A stretch of 64,000 bases of DNA from Duganella qianjiadongensis (GTDB lineage Bacteria > Pseudomonadota > Gammaproteobacteria > Burkholderiales > Burkholderiaceae_D): contig NZ_WWCM01000007.1 in the NCBI RefSeq assembly GCF_009857915.1, forward strand, positions 1 to 64,000. The letters are read 5' to 3'. Position numbers and translations under genes: made by a program. Position 1 is the first letter of the stretch; the number at the start of each line of letters is the position of its first letter. The notes below the pieces were generated by a model. That model ran no database searches. It saw only the letters and a list, made by a program, of their open reading frames with translations, and had not been told where the DNA came from. Below, piece after piece: positions 25,461 to 34,742 of this stretch.

Positions 25461-25958
25461 ATGAAATTGACGCATGCAGTCCGTTACGTGGTGCTGGCTG
25501 GATGGCTGGTAGGGATGCAAGCCAGTGAGGCGGCAGCGCCGGCTTTTCCTGAGCAGCTGACGGGCAGTTGGGCGACTGGCGAATCGCTGTATTCCGGAAC
25601 CGAGCCGCAGACGGAGCTGCATCTTGCTGCCGATGGTTTTGGCATGTGGACTGGTTCGACATCAGCGCCGGTAAGGCGGGATGGGGGCGGCGACGGAAAA
25701 CCCGTCCCCAGAGGCATCATAGGTTTTCCGTTACAGGCCGAAATGGATGGCCTGCAGCTCAAGCTGCAGTTGCTGCTGCCGCAAGGACAGCACCTGATGC
25801 CGGCGCCTCAGATGGTTATTACCTGCTCGTATCAGCCCGACCCGTCTACCCTAACCTGTTTGCCTCCCTTGGGCAAAGCGCTAGTGCTGTCACGGCGCGG
25901 TGGCTCGCTGGCCCCGGAGGCTGCGCAGCTGATAGAGCGGCTGCGTCGTGTCCTGTAA
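25461..25958 (+). CDS. Exported protein of unknown function
   Basis: 165 residues with signal peptide (KLTHAVRYVVLAGWLVGMQA). The mature part begins PAFPEQLTGSWATGESLYSG, a common start for lipocalin-like or secreted sensor proteins, and has two cysteines (VITCSYQPDPSTLTCLPP) likely forming a disulfide. It follows the NTF2-like gene by 26 bp. No family is recognised. Confidence 0.65.
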   Translation: MKLTHAVRYVVLAGWLVGMQASEAAAPAFPEQLTGSWATGESLYSGTEPQTELHLAADGFGMWTGSTSAPVRRDGGGDGKPVPRGIIGFPLQAEMDGLQLKLQLLLPQGQHLMPAPQMVITCSYQPDPSTLTCLPPLGKALVLSRRGGSLAPEAAQLIERLRRVL

Positions 25959-26015
25959 GCGGGTACGGGTGGTGTGAGGCCCTGCAAGACACTTAATCTT
26001 TTAATGGGAATATCG

Positions 26016-26645
26016 ATGCTGAAGATACTGGGTAAGACGAGTTCTATCAACGTGCGCAAAGTGCTGTGGACCTGCGCCGAGCTGGGGCTGGCATATGAAC
26101 AGGAAGACTGGGGCTCGGGCTTTCGTGCAACCGATACGCCGGAGTTCCTCGCGCTCAATCCCAATGCGATGGTGCCGGTGATTGTCGATGGACCCACTAC
26201 GCTGTGGGAGTCGAACACGATCTGCCGCTATCTGGCTGGCAAACATGGCCGCAGCGATCTGCTGCCGGCAGAACCGGCCGCGCGCGCACTGGTGGAGCAG
26301 TGGATGGACTGGCAGGCGGGCGAGCTGAATAACTCGTGGCGCTACGCCTTTATGGCGCTGGTGCGGCAAAGCCCCCAGCACACGGATGGCGCGGCCATTG
26401 CGGCCAGCATCAGCAACTGGAACCGCCACATGGGCATACTCGAGCGCCAGCTAGAGCGCACTGGCAGCTATGTGACGGGCCAGCAGTTCACGCTGGCCGA
26501 TGTGGTGCTGGGCCTGTCGGCCAACCGCTGGAGCAGTACGCCGATGGAGCGGCCTGACTATCCTGCGGTTGCAGCTTATCTGGAACGGCTGGCGCAGCGC
26601 CCCGGCGACGGCTTTGCGCGTCATTGCAGGAATGGTCTGGCCTGA
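26016..26645 (+). CDS. Glutathione S-transferase
   Basis: 209 residues from ATG at 26016 (in-frame start at 26004 also possible). The N-terminal thioredoxin fold has the active-site segment [23 protein letters not shown] with the cis-proline, and [12 protein letters not shown] binding glutathione. The C-terminal helical domain has [16 protein letters not shown]. It resembles GSTs of the beta/theta-like bacterial group, and its substrate is unknown. Confidence 0.9.
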   Translation: MLKILGKTSSINVRKVLWTCAELGLAYEQEDWGSGFRATDTPEFLALNPNAMVPVIVDGPTTLWESNTICRYLAGKHGRSDLLPAEPAARALVEQWMDWQAGELNNSWRYAFMALVRQSPQHTDGAAIAASISNWNRHMGILERQLERTGSYVTGQQFTLADVVLGLSANRWSSTPMERPDYPAVAAYLERLAQRPGDGFARHCRNGLA

Positions 26646-26710
26646 GCATGCGGCGCAATCTGGCGCATTAATAAGCGGTCAGGCCCAAAGCGCTTAACTA
26701 TGGGAGTTGT

Positions 26711-27163
26711 ATGAAGAAGCACAAGTGGTTCGGGCGGTTGTGCCTGATTGCGGTTTTGGCCGCAGGTGTCCCGCTGGCGGCCCAGGCACAGGAGAGCGCA
26801 CCCAAGGATATGCGCATGAGCTGTCTGCATAGCTTTGTGGCGCGTCTGATCGCTGGTGAATCGCCCGACAAGCTGGCCAAGCTGATGGTGGTGCGCGGCG
26901 CGCAGAGTTCTACCGACCTTGCCGCCGGTCTGCGTATAGTGTTGCAAGAGACGGGCAAGCTTAGCCAGTTGCAGCCGCTGCTTAAATTCCCGGCCGGTGA
27001 AAGCAAGCGCCTGCTGGTGGGGCTGCAACCGGAGTCACGCTCGTATCTGGCAGAATCGTTCAGCGCGCAGTCGGAAAAACATGGCACGGTGCAGTTCATG
27101 CTGACTCGCGAACTGGAGGGCGAGTGTGCAATCACTTCGCTGGCGATGCACACGCGCCGCTAG
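26711..27163 (+). CDS. Small exported protein of unknown function
   Basis: 150 residues with signal peptide (FGRLCLIAVLAAGVPLAAQA). The mature part is mostly helical with two cysteines (SCLHSF, GECAITS). A hairpin GGCCAGC-CCC-GCTGGCC lies just after the stop without a T run. No family is recognised. Confidence 0.6.
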   Translation: MKKHKWFGRLCLIAVLAAGVPLAAQAQESAPKDMRMSCLHSFVARLIAGESPDKLAKLMVVRGAQSSTDLAAGLRIVLQETGKLSQLQPLLKFPAGESKRLLVGLQPESRSYLAESFSAQSEKHGTVQFMLTRELEGECAITSLAMHTRR

Positions 27164-27203
27164 TGCGCGTAAAGGCCAGCCCCGCTGGCCGCGCCGCTGG
27201 CAT

Positions 27204-27977
27204 CTAGCCGGCGGTGATTTCGGCGTCGCTGAGGAAGCTGATGATGGCGGGATTGACCACCGTAGGGTGAGTGATCGGGCCCATGTGGCCGCCGCGCGTT
27301 TGCAGCGCTATTGCATTAGGCAGGGCTTGCGCCAGCTGTTCCGCCAGCAGGCGGGTGGACGCCGGGCTGCTCAGGCCTGACATCACCAGCGCCGGCATGG
27401 TCAGCATGGCCAGATCATCCAGCGTGGCCGGCTCGCCCAGCAGGGCTTCGAAGTCGCGTTTCACTTTGGCGATCATGCCGCTCATTTTTTCCTGTGCGGC
27501 GGCAGGTGCGGCGTCGAAAGAACCGGCCCGGTTCCAGTAGTCGATGAAGATGCGGGTGGCATCCTGTGCGCAGTCGCAGGCTGTGATGCGCTCGACCACG
27601 GCGACGATTTCGGCACGTGCCGGATGCTGCCCGGGCAGCAGATGGAAAGCCACCGGTTCGAACACAGTCAGCGACAGCACCCGTTCGGGCATGCGGCGCG
27701 CCATGTGCAGGGCCGAGGCGCCGCCGTAGGAGTGGCCGATCAGGTGGAAGGCCTCGCCCGGCTCCAGATGGGCGGCGATGGCGGCATTGACGGCGTCGAT
27801 CTCGTGCGCCAGCGTATGGCGGTATTCTGGGCCTACGTCGGCCGGAAACGGCGCGCTGCCGTAGCCGAGCAGATCGACCGCGATACAGCGGTAGGCGTCG
27901 CTTAATTGCGACACCAGCTCGCCCCATTGGGCTTTGGAACTCATGGAACTATGCAGCAGAACGACAGCAGGTTTCAT
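27204..27977 (-). CDS. Alpha/beta hydrolase
   Basis: 257 residues from ATG at 27975-27977; a longer frame upstream has no ribosome site. The fold signature is VVLLHSSMSSKAQW (oxyanion region), DLLGYGSA, and the nucleophile elbow GHSYGG. A later Asp and His (GGHMGPITH) complete the triad. Substrate cannot be inferred; esterase- or C-C hydrolase-like. Confidence 0.85.
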   Translation of the reverse strand: MKPAVVLLHSSMSSKAQWGELVSQLSDAYRCIAVDLLGYGSAPFPADVGPEYRHTLAHEIDAVNAAIAAHLEPGEAFHLIGHSYGGASALHMARRMPERVLSLTVFEPVAFHLLPGQHPARAEIVAVVERITACDCAQDATRIFIDYWNRAGSFDAAPAAAQEKMSGMIAKVKRDFEALLGEPATLDDLAMLTMPALVMSGLSSPASTRLLAEQLAQALPNAIALQTRGGHMGPITHPTVVNPAIISFLSDAEITAG

Positions 27978-28094
27978 ACTCGGACTAGGGCGAAAAAAAG
28001 ACCGCATATTATACCGGCAAGGCGTGGGGACTTGTGAAAACGGCCACACTGCCTCATCTGGTACCACAGTCCTCGCAAGGAGTCGAACTGTTAC

Positions 28095-28997
28095 ATGAAA
28101 CATACGAAAAAAGTCGCCGGTCTGGCCGGCATTGCCAGTGTGCTGTGGGTAGGGCTGACGGCGGCCGTGGCGGCCAGCCAGAAGCGCCTGCTATTCAATC
28201 CGCTGGGCAGCAAGCGCGAAGTGCTGCGCCCCTACAGCAGCGGGCACCGCACCCGCCCGGTGGTGATCCGTGCCAAGGATGGCACGCGCTTATCCGGCTG
28301 GCTGATGACGCCTCCCGTGCATGGCCCCCATCCGGCGGTGATCTATTTCGGCGGCCGCTCGGAGGAAGTGTCGTGGGTGGCGCGCGACGCGGGCAAGCTG
28401 TTCCCCGGCATGGCGGTGCTGGCCGTGAACTATCGCGGCTATGGCGATTCGCACGGTGATCCGGCCGAAACCCATTTTGTCGATGATGGCCGCATGCTGT
28501 ATGACTGGCTGGCCGAGCGCCACCATGTCGACCCTAAACGGATCGCCGTGGTGGGGCGCAGCCTCGGTTCCGGCGTGGCCGTGCAGGTGGCGATGGAGCG
28601 CGATGCCCATGCCATCGTGCTGATTACGCCTTACGATTCCATCCTGGCGATTGCCAAGCGCAAGTTCAAGGCGATACCGGTGGAGTATGTGCTGCGCCAC
28701 CGCTTCGAGTCGGTCAAATATGCCCATCACCTGAAAGCGCCTACCTACGTACTGCGCGCCGAACAGGATGATGTGGTACCGCATAGCCACACCGACCTGC
28801 TGGTGGAAAAGCTGGGTCAGCTGCATGCCGACGAAATCGTGCCCGATTCCGACCACCTCAACATTCCGTATCTGGCCAGCACCCAGCAGCGCATTGCCGG
28901 TTTTCTGGCGCAGCGTTTCGACCTGCCTCAGGCGGAGGCGGGCACGATAGCTGCTGCTAACGCTGGTGCTAGTGCCCCGGCGTCGCCGAACCCTTAG
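28095..28997 (+). CDS. Membrane-anchored alpha/beta hydrolase (BEM46/ABHD-like)
   Basis: 300 residues. An N-terminal hydrophobic segment (VAGLAGIASVLWVGLTAAVAA) anchors or exports it. The hydrolase core has DGTRLSGWLMTPP, NYRGYGDSHG, nucleophile elbow GRSLGSG, and C-terminal DSDHLN with the His. This family contains serine hydrolases of unclear substrate. The last 29 bp overlap the convergent DUF3422 gene. Confidence 0.85.
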   Translation: MKHTKKVAGLAGIASVLWVGLTAAVAASQKRLLFNPLGSKREVLRPYSSGHRTRPVVIRAKDGTRLSGWLMTPPVHGPHPAVIYFGGRSEEVSWVARDAGKLFPGMAVLAVNYRGYGDSHGDPAETHFVDDGRMLYDWLAERHHVDPKRIAVVGRSLGSGVAVQVAMERDAHAIVLITPYDSILAIAKRKFKAIPVEYVLRHRFESVKYAHHLKAPTYVLRAEQDDVVPHSHTDLLVEKLGQLHADEIVPDSDHLNIPYLASTQQRIAGFLAQRFDLPQAEAGTIAAANAGASAPASPNP

Positions 28998-30357
28998 TGC
29001 CGTGCCCCGTCAGCTGGTTGTGCAGGCGGCGCAAACCTAGCCACACGCCGCTGATCACCAGCGGCACGGCGATGCCCGTCAGTACATCCGGATTGACGGG
29101 CAGGTTGGCCGCTTTCATCGCCTTGCCGGCGTAGCCGATCAGCCCCAGCGTGTAGTAGGAAATCGCCACGGCCGACAGGCCTTCCACCGCCTGTTGCAGG
29201 CGTAGCTGCTGGGCCGCGCGGGTGTCGAGCGATTGCAGGATTTTGCGGTTCTGGCGTTCCTGCTCGATGCCGACGCGGGTGCGCAGCAGGTCATTGCTGC
29301 GGGCGATACGCTGGGCCAGCGTTTCCTGCCGCCGTGCTACCGAGGTGCAGGTGTGCATGGCTGGCGCCAGCCGCCGCCCCATGAATTCGGCCAGCGTGGG
29401 CATGCCTTCGATACGCACTTCGCGCAGCTCCTGTATGCGTGCCTGCACCAGACTGAAATAGGCTTGCGAGGCGGCGAAGCGGTAGCTATTGTTGACCGAG
29501 ATTTTTTCCAGCCGCGCCGCCAGACTGGTAATGCGGTGAAGCAGCCCCTGATCTTGCGGCGTGGCCTGCGGACTGGCGTCGGACTGATCGTTCTGCACCA
29601 GTTGCGCGGTCAGTTCGGCCAGTTCGTTTTCGATGCCGTTCAGCTCCGGCTGGGTGGCCTCGGCCTGCGGCAGGCCCAGTAGCGCCATCATGCGGTAGGT
29701 CTCGATTTCCAGCAGGCGGCCCACCAGACGGCCGGCCTGATACTCGCGCAACTGCAGGTCCCGCACCACGAAGCGGCTGAAGCCATCGGGCTGGATCAGG
29801 AAGTCGGTCCAGACTTCGGCGCCGCTGCCCACATTGCTGCATACCAGCGATTTACCCTGGAATAGCGAGCGGATGGCCGCCGTGCTGGCCTCGTCGCCGG
29901 CACGGCCTTTGCACAGCAGCACATGGGCCGCTACGATGATTTTGCCATGCAGGCTGGCCAGCCATTCCTGCGGCACCTGCTGCAGCGGCGTGTGCTGCAC
30001 GGCCAGATCGCACGGCGTATCGGGCTGGCCCTGTTCGACAAAGGTGTAGGTGGCGAACTCGGTGTGGCATTCCCATTTCAGACGGAACTGGCCGAAGTCG
30101 TGGAAGAAGTAGCGTGCCTGTGCATGCGGCACGGCTACGCCATAGTGCATGCATAGCTGCTGCAGGATGTCGTGCTGGCTGCTGCGGTGCTGCTTCTGCG
30201 ATGGCTGCTCCTGCTTTACGTACAGGGCAAAATGGGTCAGGCTTTCCGGTGCCTGTAGCTGCAGGAAGGGGCGCGAGTGGATTTCCGCCGATAGCGGCAC
30301 CCGCATGGCGTGATTGAGACTGGCGAAATCGGCGTTACTACGGTAAGCGAGAGACAT
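28969..30357 (-). CDS. DUF3422-family membrane protein
   Basis: 462 residues. The start NHAMRVPLSAEIHSRPFLQL is the signature of the DUF3422 family. A long, coiled-coil-prone middle (about 230-390) is followed by two hydrophobic segments near the C-terminus (VAISYYTLGLIGYAG and VLTGIAVPLVISGVWLGL), giving a cytoplasmic protein anchored by its C-terminal hairpin. Function is unknown. Confidence 0.88.
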   Translation of the reverse strand: MSLAYRSNADFASLNHAMRVPLSAEIHSRPFLQLQAPESLTHFALYVKQEQPSQKQHRSSQHDILQQLCMHYGVAVPHAQARYFFHDFGQFRLKWECHTEFATYTFVEQGQPDTPCDLAVQHTPLQQVPQEWLASLHGKIIVAAHVLLCKGRAGDEASTAAIRSLFQGKSLVCSNVGSGAEVWTDFLIQPDGFSRFVVRDLQLREYQAGRLVGRLLEIETYRMMALLGLPQAEATQPELNGIENELAELTAQLVQNDQSDASPQATPQDQGLLHRITSLAARLEKISVNNSYRFAASQAYFSLVQARIQELREVRIEGMPTLAEFMGRRLAPAMHTCTSVARRQETLAQRIARSNDLLRTRVGIEQERQNRKILQSLDTRAAQQLRLQQAVEGLSAVAISYYTLGLIGYAGKAMKAANLPVNPDVLTGIAVPLVISGVWLGLRRLHNQLTGHGTKGSATPGH

Positions 30358-30472
30358 GGCCTTCCCCGGCGAATACAGATACTGTTAAAACGCGGATTGC
30401 TGCAGTGCAGTATAACGCACTGCTGACAATCGCGCGACGGTCGATGTTAGCGGCATTGCCGCAGGCTTGCGA

Positions 30473-31552
30473 TTACTTTTTTGGCGCGATCGATGCCGCT
30501 TCGGTATTCGCTGGTGCGGCCGCCGGGGTAGGGGCCGCAGTGGTGGCCGCGATACCTGCGGGTAGCAGGTTGGGGCAGGGCCGGTGCTGGATGTAGCAGG
30601 CCAGATTGTCGAAAGTGACGCTGGCGATTTCGCGCATGGCTTCGATGGTGAAGAAGCCCTGATGGCCGGTAACGAGTACGTTAGGGAAGGTCAGCAGGCG
30701 CTGGAATACGTCGTCGGCGATGATGTCGCTCGAATGATCGTGGAAGAACAGGCTGGCCTCCTGTTCGTAGACATCGATGGCCAGCGCGCCGAGCTGGCGC
30801 GATTTGAGTGCTTCGATCACGGCGGCGGTATCGATCAGACCTCCGCGTGAAGTGTTGACCAGCATGGCGCCCGGTTTCATGCGGGCCAGGCTGGCGGCGT
30901 TGATCATGTGGCGCGTGCTGTCCATCAGCGGGCAGTGGAGCGAGACGATATCGGCGCTGGCCAGCAGTTCATCCAGCGGCACGTGGCGCGCCAGAGCAGC
31001 CAGCTGGGGCAGCGGCATGGGGTCGCTGATCAGTACTTCACAGCCCAGACCATGGAAGATGCGGGCCGCTGCCGCGCCGATCTGGCCGGCGCCGACGATG
31101 CCCACGGTTTTTCCATGCAGGGTCATGCCGAGCAGGCCGTCGAGGGCGAAGTTCCCTTCACGGACGCGCGCATAGGCGCGGTGGGTGTGGCGGTTCAGCG
31201 TCATCACCATGGCCAGCGCATGTTCGGCCACGGCTTCCGGCGCGTAAGCCGGCACGCGCGCCATGAACAGGCCCAGTGCGTGGCCGGTCTGCAGATCGAC
31301 ATTGTTAAAGCCTGCGCAGCGCAGCAGCACGGCGCGCACGCCGCTGGCATGCAGCGCGGCCAGCACGCCCGCGTCGAGCTGGTCGTTGACGAACACGCAG
31401 ACGGCTTCGCAGCCCTGCGCCAGCGGGATGGTGTCCAGCGTGAGCGCATCCGAGAAATACACGGCATCGATGCCGCCAGCGGCAAAGTTCTGCCGCGCTT
31501 CGTCAAGGAAGCGGCGGTCGTAAGGCTGGGCGCTGTAGACGGCGAGCTTCAT
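30473..31552 (-). CDS. ldhA: D-lactate dehydrogenase (fermentative)
   Basis: 359 residues from ATG at 31550-31552. Reduces pyruvate to D-lactate with NADH. NAD-binding motif GIVGAGQIGAAAARIF and the D-2-hydroxyacid dehydrogenase catalytic Arg/Glu/His (CAGFNNVDL, DVYEQEASLFF and VTGHQGFFTIEA) are present. The combination DVYEQE-x-x-L-F-F and LLTFPNVLVTGHQGFF is typical of LdhA rather than other family members. An Ala/Pro/Thr-rich C-terminal tail of about 30 residues is unusual. Its start overlaps the end of the DinB gene by ATGA. Confidence 0.9.
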   Translation of the reverse strand: MKLAVYSAQPYDRRFLDEARQNFAAGGIDAVYFSDALTLDTIPLAQGCEAVCVFVNDQLDAGVLAALHASGVRAVLLRCAGFNNVDLQTGHALGLFMARVPAYAPEAVAEHALAMVMTLNRHTHRAYARVREGNFALDGLLGMTLHGKTVGIVGAGQIGAAAARIFHGLGCEVLISDPMPLPQLAALARHVPLDELLASADIVSLHCPLMDSTRHMINAASLARMKPGAMLVNTSRGGLIDTAAVIEALKSRQLGALAIDVYEQEASLFFHDHSSDIIADDVFQRLLTFPNVLVTGHQGFFTIEAMREIASVTFDNLACYIQHRPCPNLLPAGIAATTAAPTPAAAPANTEAASIAPKK

Positions 31553-32100
31553 GCCTGCACGCTGTCTGACGCCATCATGGGTATCCATGCCGGCAGGTCG
31601 GTCACGCCTACATCTACACCGGCCTGGAACAGCAAAGTGCTGATCTGGCCGCGGTGGTGCGTCTGGTGATTGAAGAAGTGCAGGACCAGACTGCCGAAAT
31701 GCTTGCAGTAGGCTTCGCCCTTGATGTTCTTGTAGGGGAAAGCCAGAGCCAGATGTTCGGCCGTGACCTGCTGCGACCAGTCGAGAATGACGGCGTCGAG
31801 CCGGCTGCGGTGGGCCTGCAGTGCCGCCAGATCGTCGCCAAAGCTCTGCGTCAGGCCGCTGACTGGCGGCTGTTCCAGCAAGGGGGCCAGTGTGCTGTAG
31901 GCTGCCGGATGGCCGGCGAAGCGGCGCAGCCAGATGGTGTCGCCCACCAGCAGGTGGTTCATGGTGCCGAGGATGGAGCCGAAGTAGGCTTTGCGGTCGG
32001 CCGCCAGTTCGGCATGCGGCAGCTGCGCTGCAGCCGTGTACATCTGCTGGTTCATGCCGGCGTTATATTGCGCCAGAAGCTGGATCGAGGCTGGTGTCAT
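31549..32100 (-). CDS. DinB-family protein
   Basis: 183 residues from ATG at 32098-32100. Four-helix DinB/YfiT-type fold with the three metal histidines in the expected places: MNHLLVGDTIW, then FNHQTHHRGQIST near the C-terminus. The family includes thiol- or damage-linked enzymes with varied substrates. It is cotranscribed with ldhA. Confidence 0.85.
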   Translation of the reverse strand: MTPASIQLLAQYNAGMNQQMYTAAAQLPHAELAADRKAYFGSILGTMNHLLVGDTIWLRRFAGHPAAYSTLAPLLEQPPVSGLTQSFGDDLAALQAHRSRLDAVILDWSQQVTAEHLALAFPYKNIKGEAYCKHFGSLVLHFFNHQTHHRGQISTLLFQAGVDVGVTDLPAWIPMMASDSVQA

Positions 32101-32234
32101 GTCAGGGCTCGCACGGTAATAGTGGCTTTGCATTATACGGTGTTGCTGCCTTGCTGGCGCAGCATCGGGGCGAGCGCGTCCCCGCGTCGCCAGTGCGGCG
32201 ACGCCGGTGGCCGGAGCGGAGCTCCGCTACTGCT

Positions 32235-32936
32235 TTAAGCCGCCAGTTCCTGCAATGCCTGCTGGTCTGGCGTGTAGGGGCTGGCCTGCAGTTCGCTCAG
32301 CGCGTCGAAGGTGATGAATTGCGGCGGGCGGACCACGTCGTTGCCATACGGTGCCACGCTGACGGTCCACAGCCCCAGTTCTCTGGCGGCTTGCAGGGCA
32401 GGAACGGCCGTGTCGATGGCAATGGCGTCCTGCGGCGCAATGCCGATGGCGGCAAGAGCGTGCGCATAGGGGCCGGTGCCGGCAGGGCCTTCGAACGAGG
32501 CGCCGCCCGATACCACGGTGAACAGGCTGTTGACGTCGGCGCCAAAGCAGCCGCTGAGCAGGGCCGAAGTGGAATGCGCCGGCAGATCGGTCACGATGCA
32601 GATTTTGCCGCCTGCGCTGATGGCGTCATCGATCAGCACCATGGCTGCCTGCAAAGCCTTTTGCGGCTGTGCCGTGATGGCCTGATGGAAGTGGCGGTGC
32701 TTGTCGGCGTACAGGGCCGCGACTTTGTCCTTGTCGCGAGCGAATACTTCGCCGTTGATGGCGGCACCGATGGCGCGTGCATAGCCGTGGGTAGCCGCAG
32801 CGGCACGCAGTGCCGGCAGCGACCAGCGTACTGACAGGCCGGCGTTTTCGAAGGCCGCGTTGCAGGCGGCGAGGTGCAGGGCTTCGGTGTCGAACAGTAC
32901 GCCGTCCAGACCGAGGAATATCACGTCTATGCTCAT
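32235..32936 (-). CDS. HAD-superfamily protein with lost catalytic residues
   Basis: 233 residues with the fold of beta-phosphoglucomutase-like HAD phosphatases. The start reads VIFLGLDGVLFDTE where the family has D-x-D-G-x-L. The nucleophilic first Asp is Gly (residue 9, codon GGT), while the second Asp remains. The motif III Lys region (usually KPxPDxY) reads GTGPYAHALA, and motif IV (usually acidic pair) reads AIAIDTAVPAL. With nucleophile and lysine gone, phosphatase activity is improbable; it could be a binding protein or decaying gene. Codon use and an intact frame argue against simple decay. Confidence 0.8.
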   Translation of the reverse strand: MSIDVIFLGLDGVLFDTEALHLAACNAAFENAGLSVRWSLPALRAAAATHGYARAIGAAINGEVFARDKDKVAALYADKHRHFHQAITAQPQKALQAAMVLIDDAISAGGKICIVTDLPAHSTSALLSGCFGADVNSLFTVVSGGASFEGPAGTGPYAHALAAIGIAPQDAIAIDTAVPALQAARELGLWTVSVAPYGNDVVRPPQFITFDALSELQASPYTPDQQALQELAA

Positions 32937-33041
32937 GGTGGGCTCGCAGGTAAGGTTGGTATGAAGTAGATGGTTTGAATATAGAGGTAGAATGAAGTAA
33001 AGAAAAATTAGAGTTTTTCTATAATCAATAAGGAATAGCTT

Positions 33042-34007
33042 ATGTATCCTGCGAGTTTTCGCCAGTTACAGGCGCTGGTACTAGTAGCGCGGCATGAAAG
33101 TGTGGCGCGTGCGGCGGACGCATTACACGTTACGCAGCCGGCGATTTCGTTGCAAATCCGCACACTGGAAGAGAACGCGGGCATGGCGCTGACGCGCAAG
33201 GTGGGGCGCAATATCCAGCTGACGGCGGCGGGCGAGGTGATGGTGGCGTTCTCGGAACGCATATTGCGCCTGTGGGAACAGGCGGGCGACGAACTGGCGG
33301 CGCTGCAGGGCGTTACCAGCGGTACCTTGCGTATCGGTGCCGTGACCACGGCGGAGCACTTGCTGCCGCCCATGCTGGTGCCGTTCACGCTGGAGCGCCC
33401 CGATGTGCGCTTGAAGTTGCAAGTAGGAAATCGTGCCGAAATCGTACAGATGCTGGCGCGCCATGAAATCGAGCTGGCCATCATGGGCACGCCGCCCCGC
33501 GAGCTGCGCACCAATGCGGCCAAATTTGCCCGCCACCCGATGGCGTTTGTGGCCAGCCCCGGCCACCCGCTGATGAAGAAGAAAAAACTCACGCTGAACG
33601 ATGTGCTGGGCGCCAACCTGCTGGTGCGTGAACGGGGTTCGGGTACGCGCACGGCGGTGGAACGGCTGCTGCGCGAAGCGGGGCACCCGCTGGAATTCGG
33701 CTCGGAAGTATCGAGTAACGAGGCGATCAAACGGATGGTGGCGGCGGGGCTGGGCGTGGGCTTTTTGTCCGTGCACGCCTGCGGGCTGGAGTTCGAGGCG
33801 GGCTTGCTGGCGGTGCTGCCCACGCCTGCCCAGCCGGTGGAGGCGGACTGGCACATCATGCACCTGACCGATCAGCCGATTCCGAAAGTGGCGGCGGCGT
33901 TTCAGGATTTTGTGATCGAGCACGGGCAGGAACTGGTGCGGCGCGAACTGGAAAGCTTTTACAAGCTGCTGGGGCGCCAGCGCAAGCGCGCGGCTGCAGC
34001 GGGCTAA
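33042..34007 (+). CDS. LysR-family transcriptional regulator (CbbR-like)
   Basis: 321 residues. The N-terminal helix-turn-helix is SVARAADALHVTQPAISLQI followed by RTLEENAGMALTRKVGR. The C-terminal periplasmic-binding-like domain senses a small ligand, with a Cys/Gly-rich segment GLGVGFLSVHACGLEFE. Its pattern is closest to CbbR-type members. A LysE-type exporter follows 129 bp downstream on the same strand and may be its target. It is divergent from the HAD gene. Confidence 0.88.
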   Translation: MYPASFRQLQALVLVARHESVARAADALHVTQPAISLQIRTLEENAGMALTRKVGRNIQLTAAGEVMVAFSERILRLWEQAGDELAALQGVTSGTLRIGAVTTAEHLLPPMLVPFTLERPDVRLKLQVGNRAEIVQMLARHEIELAIMGTPPRELRTNAAKFARHPMAFVASPGHPLMKKKKLTLNDVLGANLLVRERGSGTRTAVERLLREAGHPLEFGSEVSSNEAIKRMVAAGLGVGFLSVHACGLEFEAGLLAVLPTPAQPVEADWHIMHLTDQPIPKVAAAFQDFVIEHGQELVRRELESFYKLLGRQRKRAAAAG

Positions 34008-34136
34008 TTGGTCTAAGTGGGCCTATGTGTAGGCCAAATCACCGGTACACATCTGCTAAGTGTTTGCGTAAGTGTACTGGTACAGATGCGGCAATCATCC
34101 CTACAATGAAAACTCATTTCATTACCGGATCACGCC

Positions 34137-34742
34137 ATGTCCCTCGAATTATTCCTGCCCCTGTGCACGTTTGCTGCCATCAGTTCCATCACACCCGGCC
34201 CGAATAACACCATGATTCTGGCTTCGGGGCTGAACTACGGCTTCCGCCGTTCGCTGCCGCACCTGTTCGGTATCTGCAGCGGGTTTACCTTCATGATTTT
34301 CGCCACCGGCCTAGGCCTGCACACCTTATTCCAGCAAGTGCCTGTGCTGCAGGTAGTGCTCAAATACGCTGGCGCGGCCTATCTCTTGTGGCTGGCATGG
34401 AAGCTGGCCCATGCTGCGCCCATGACGGCGGGCGAAGCCAGCACCAGCAAGCCTATGAGCTTTTTTGCTGCTGCAGCATTCCAGTGGGTGAATCCGAAAG
34501 CGTGGGTGATGGCGATCGGTGCGCTGACTACCTATCTGCCGGCCGGTTTCAAGGTACTCGATGTGGCCATGCTGGCCGGTGTGTTCGGCCTGATCGGTAT
34601 TTTCTGCGTGGGCGCATGGGCTTCGTTCGGCGTCGCCATGCGGCAAGTGCTGCAGGATGCCCGTTCGGTGCGTATCTTTAACGTGGTGATGGCGCTGGCG
34701 CTGGTGGCCTCGCTCTATCCGATACTGCAGGGCGCGAACTAG
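34137..34742 (+). CDS. LysE/RhtB-family amino-acid exporter
   Basis: 201 residues, six membrane helices. The N-terminal AISSITPGPNNTMILASGLN is the family signature, followed by LWLAWKLA and FQWVNPKAWVMAIGAL. Family members export basic amino acids, homoserine or threonine. The substrate is unassigned here. The preceding LysR gene is a likely regulator. The last bases overlap the convergent CYTH-CHAD gene. Confidence 0.88.
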   Translation: MSLELFLPLCTFAAISSITPGPNNTMILASGLNYGFRRSLPHLFGICSGFTFMIFATGLGLHTLFQQVPVLQVVLKYAGAAYLLWLAWKLAHAAPMTAGEASTSKPMSFFAAAAFQWVNPKAWVMAIGALTTYLPAGFKVLDVAMLAGVFGLIGIFCVGAWASFGVAMRQVLQDARSVRIFNVVMALALVASLYPILQGAN

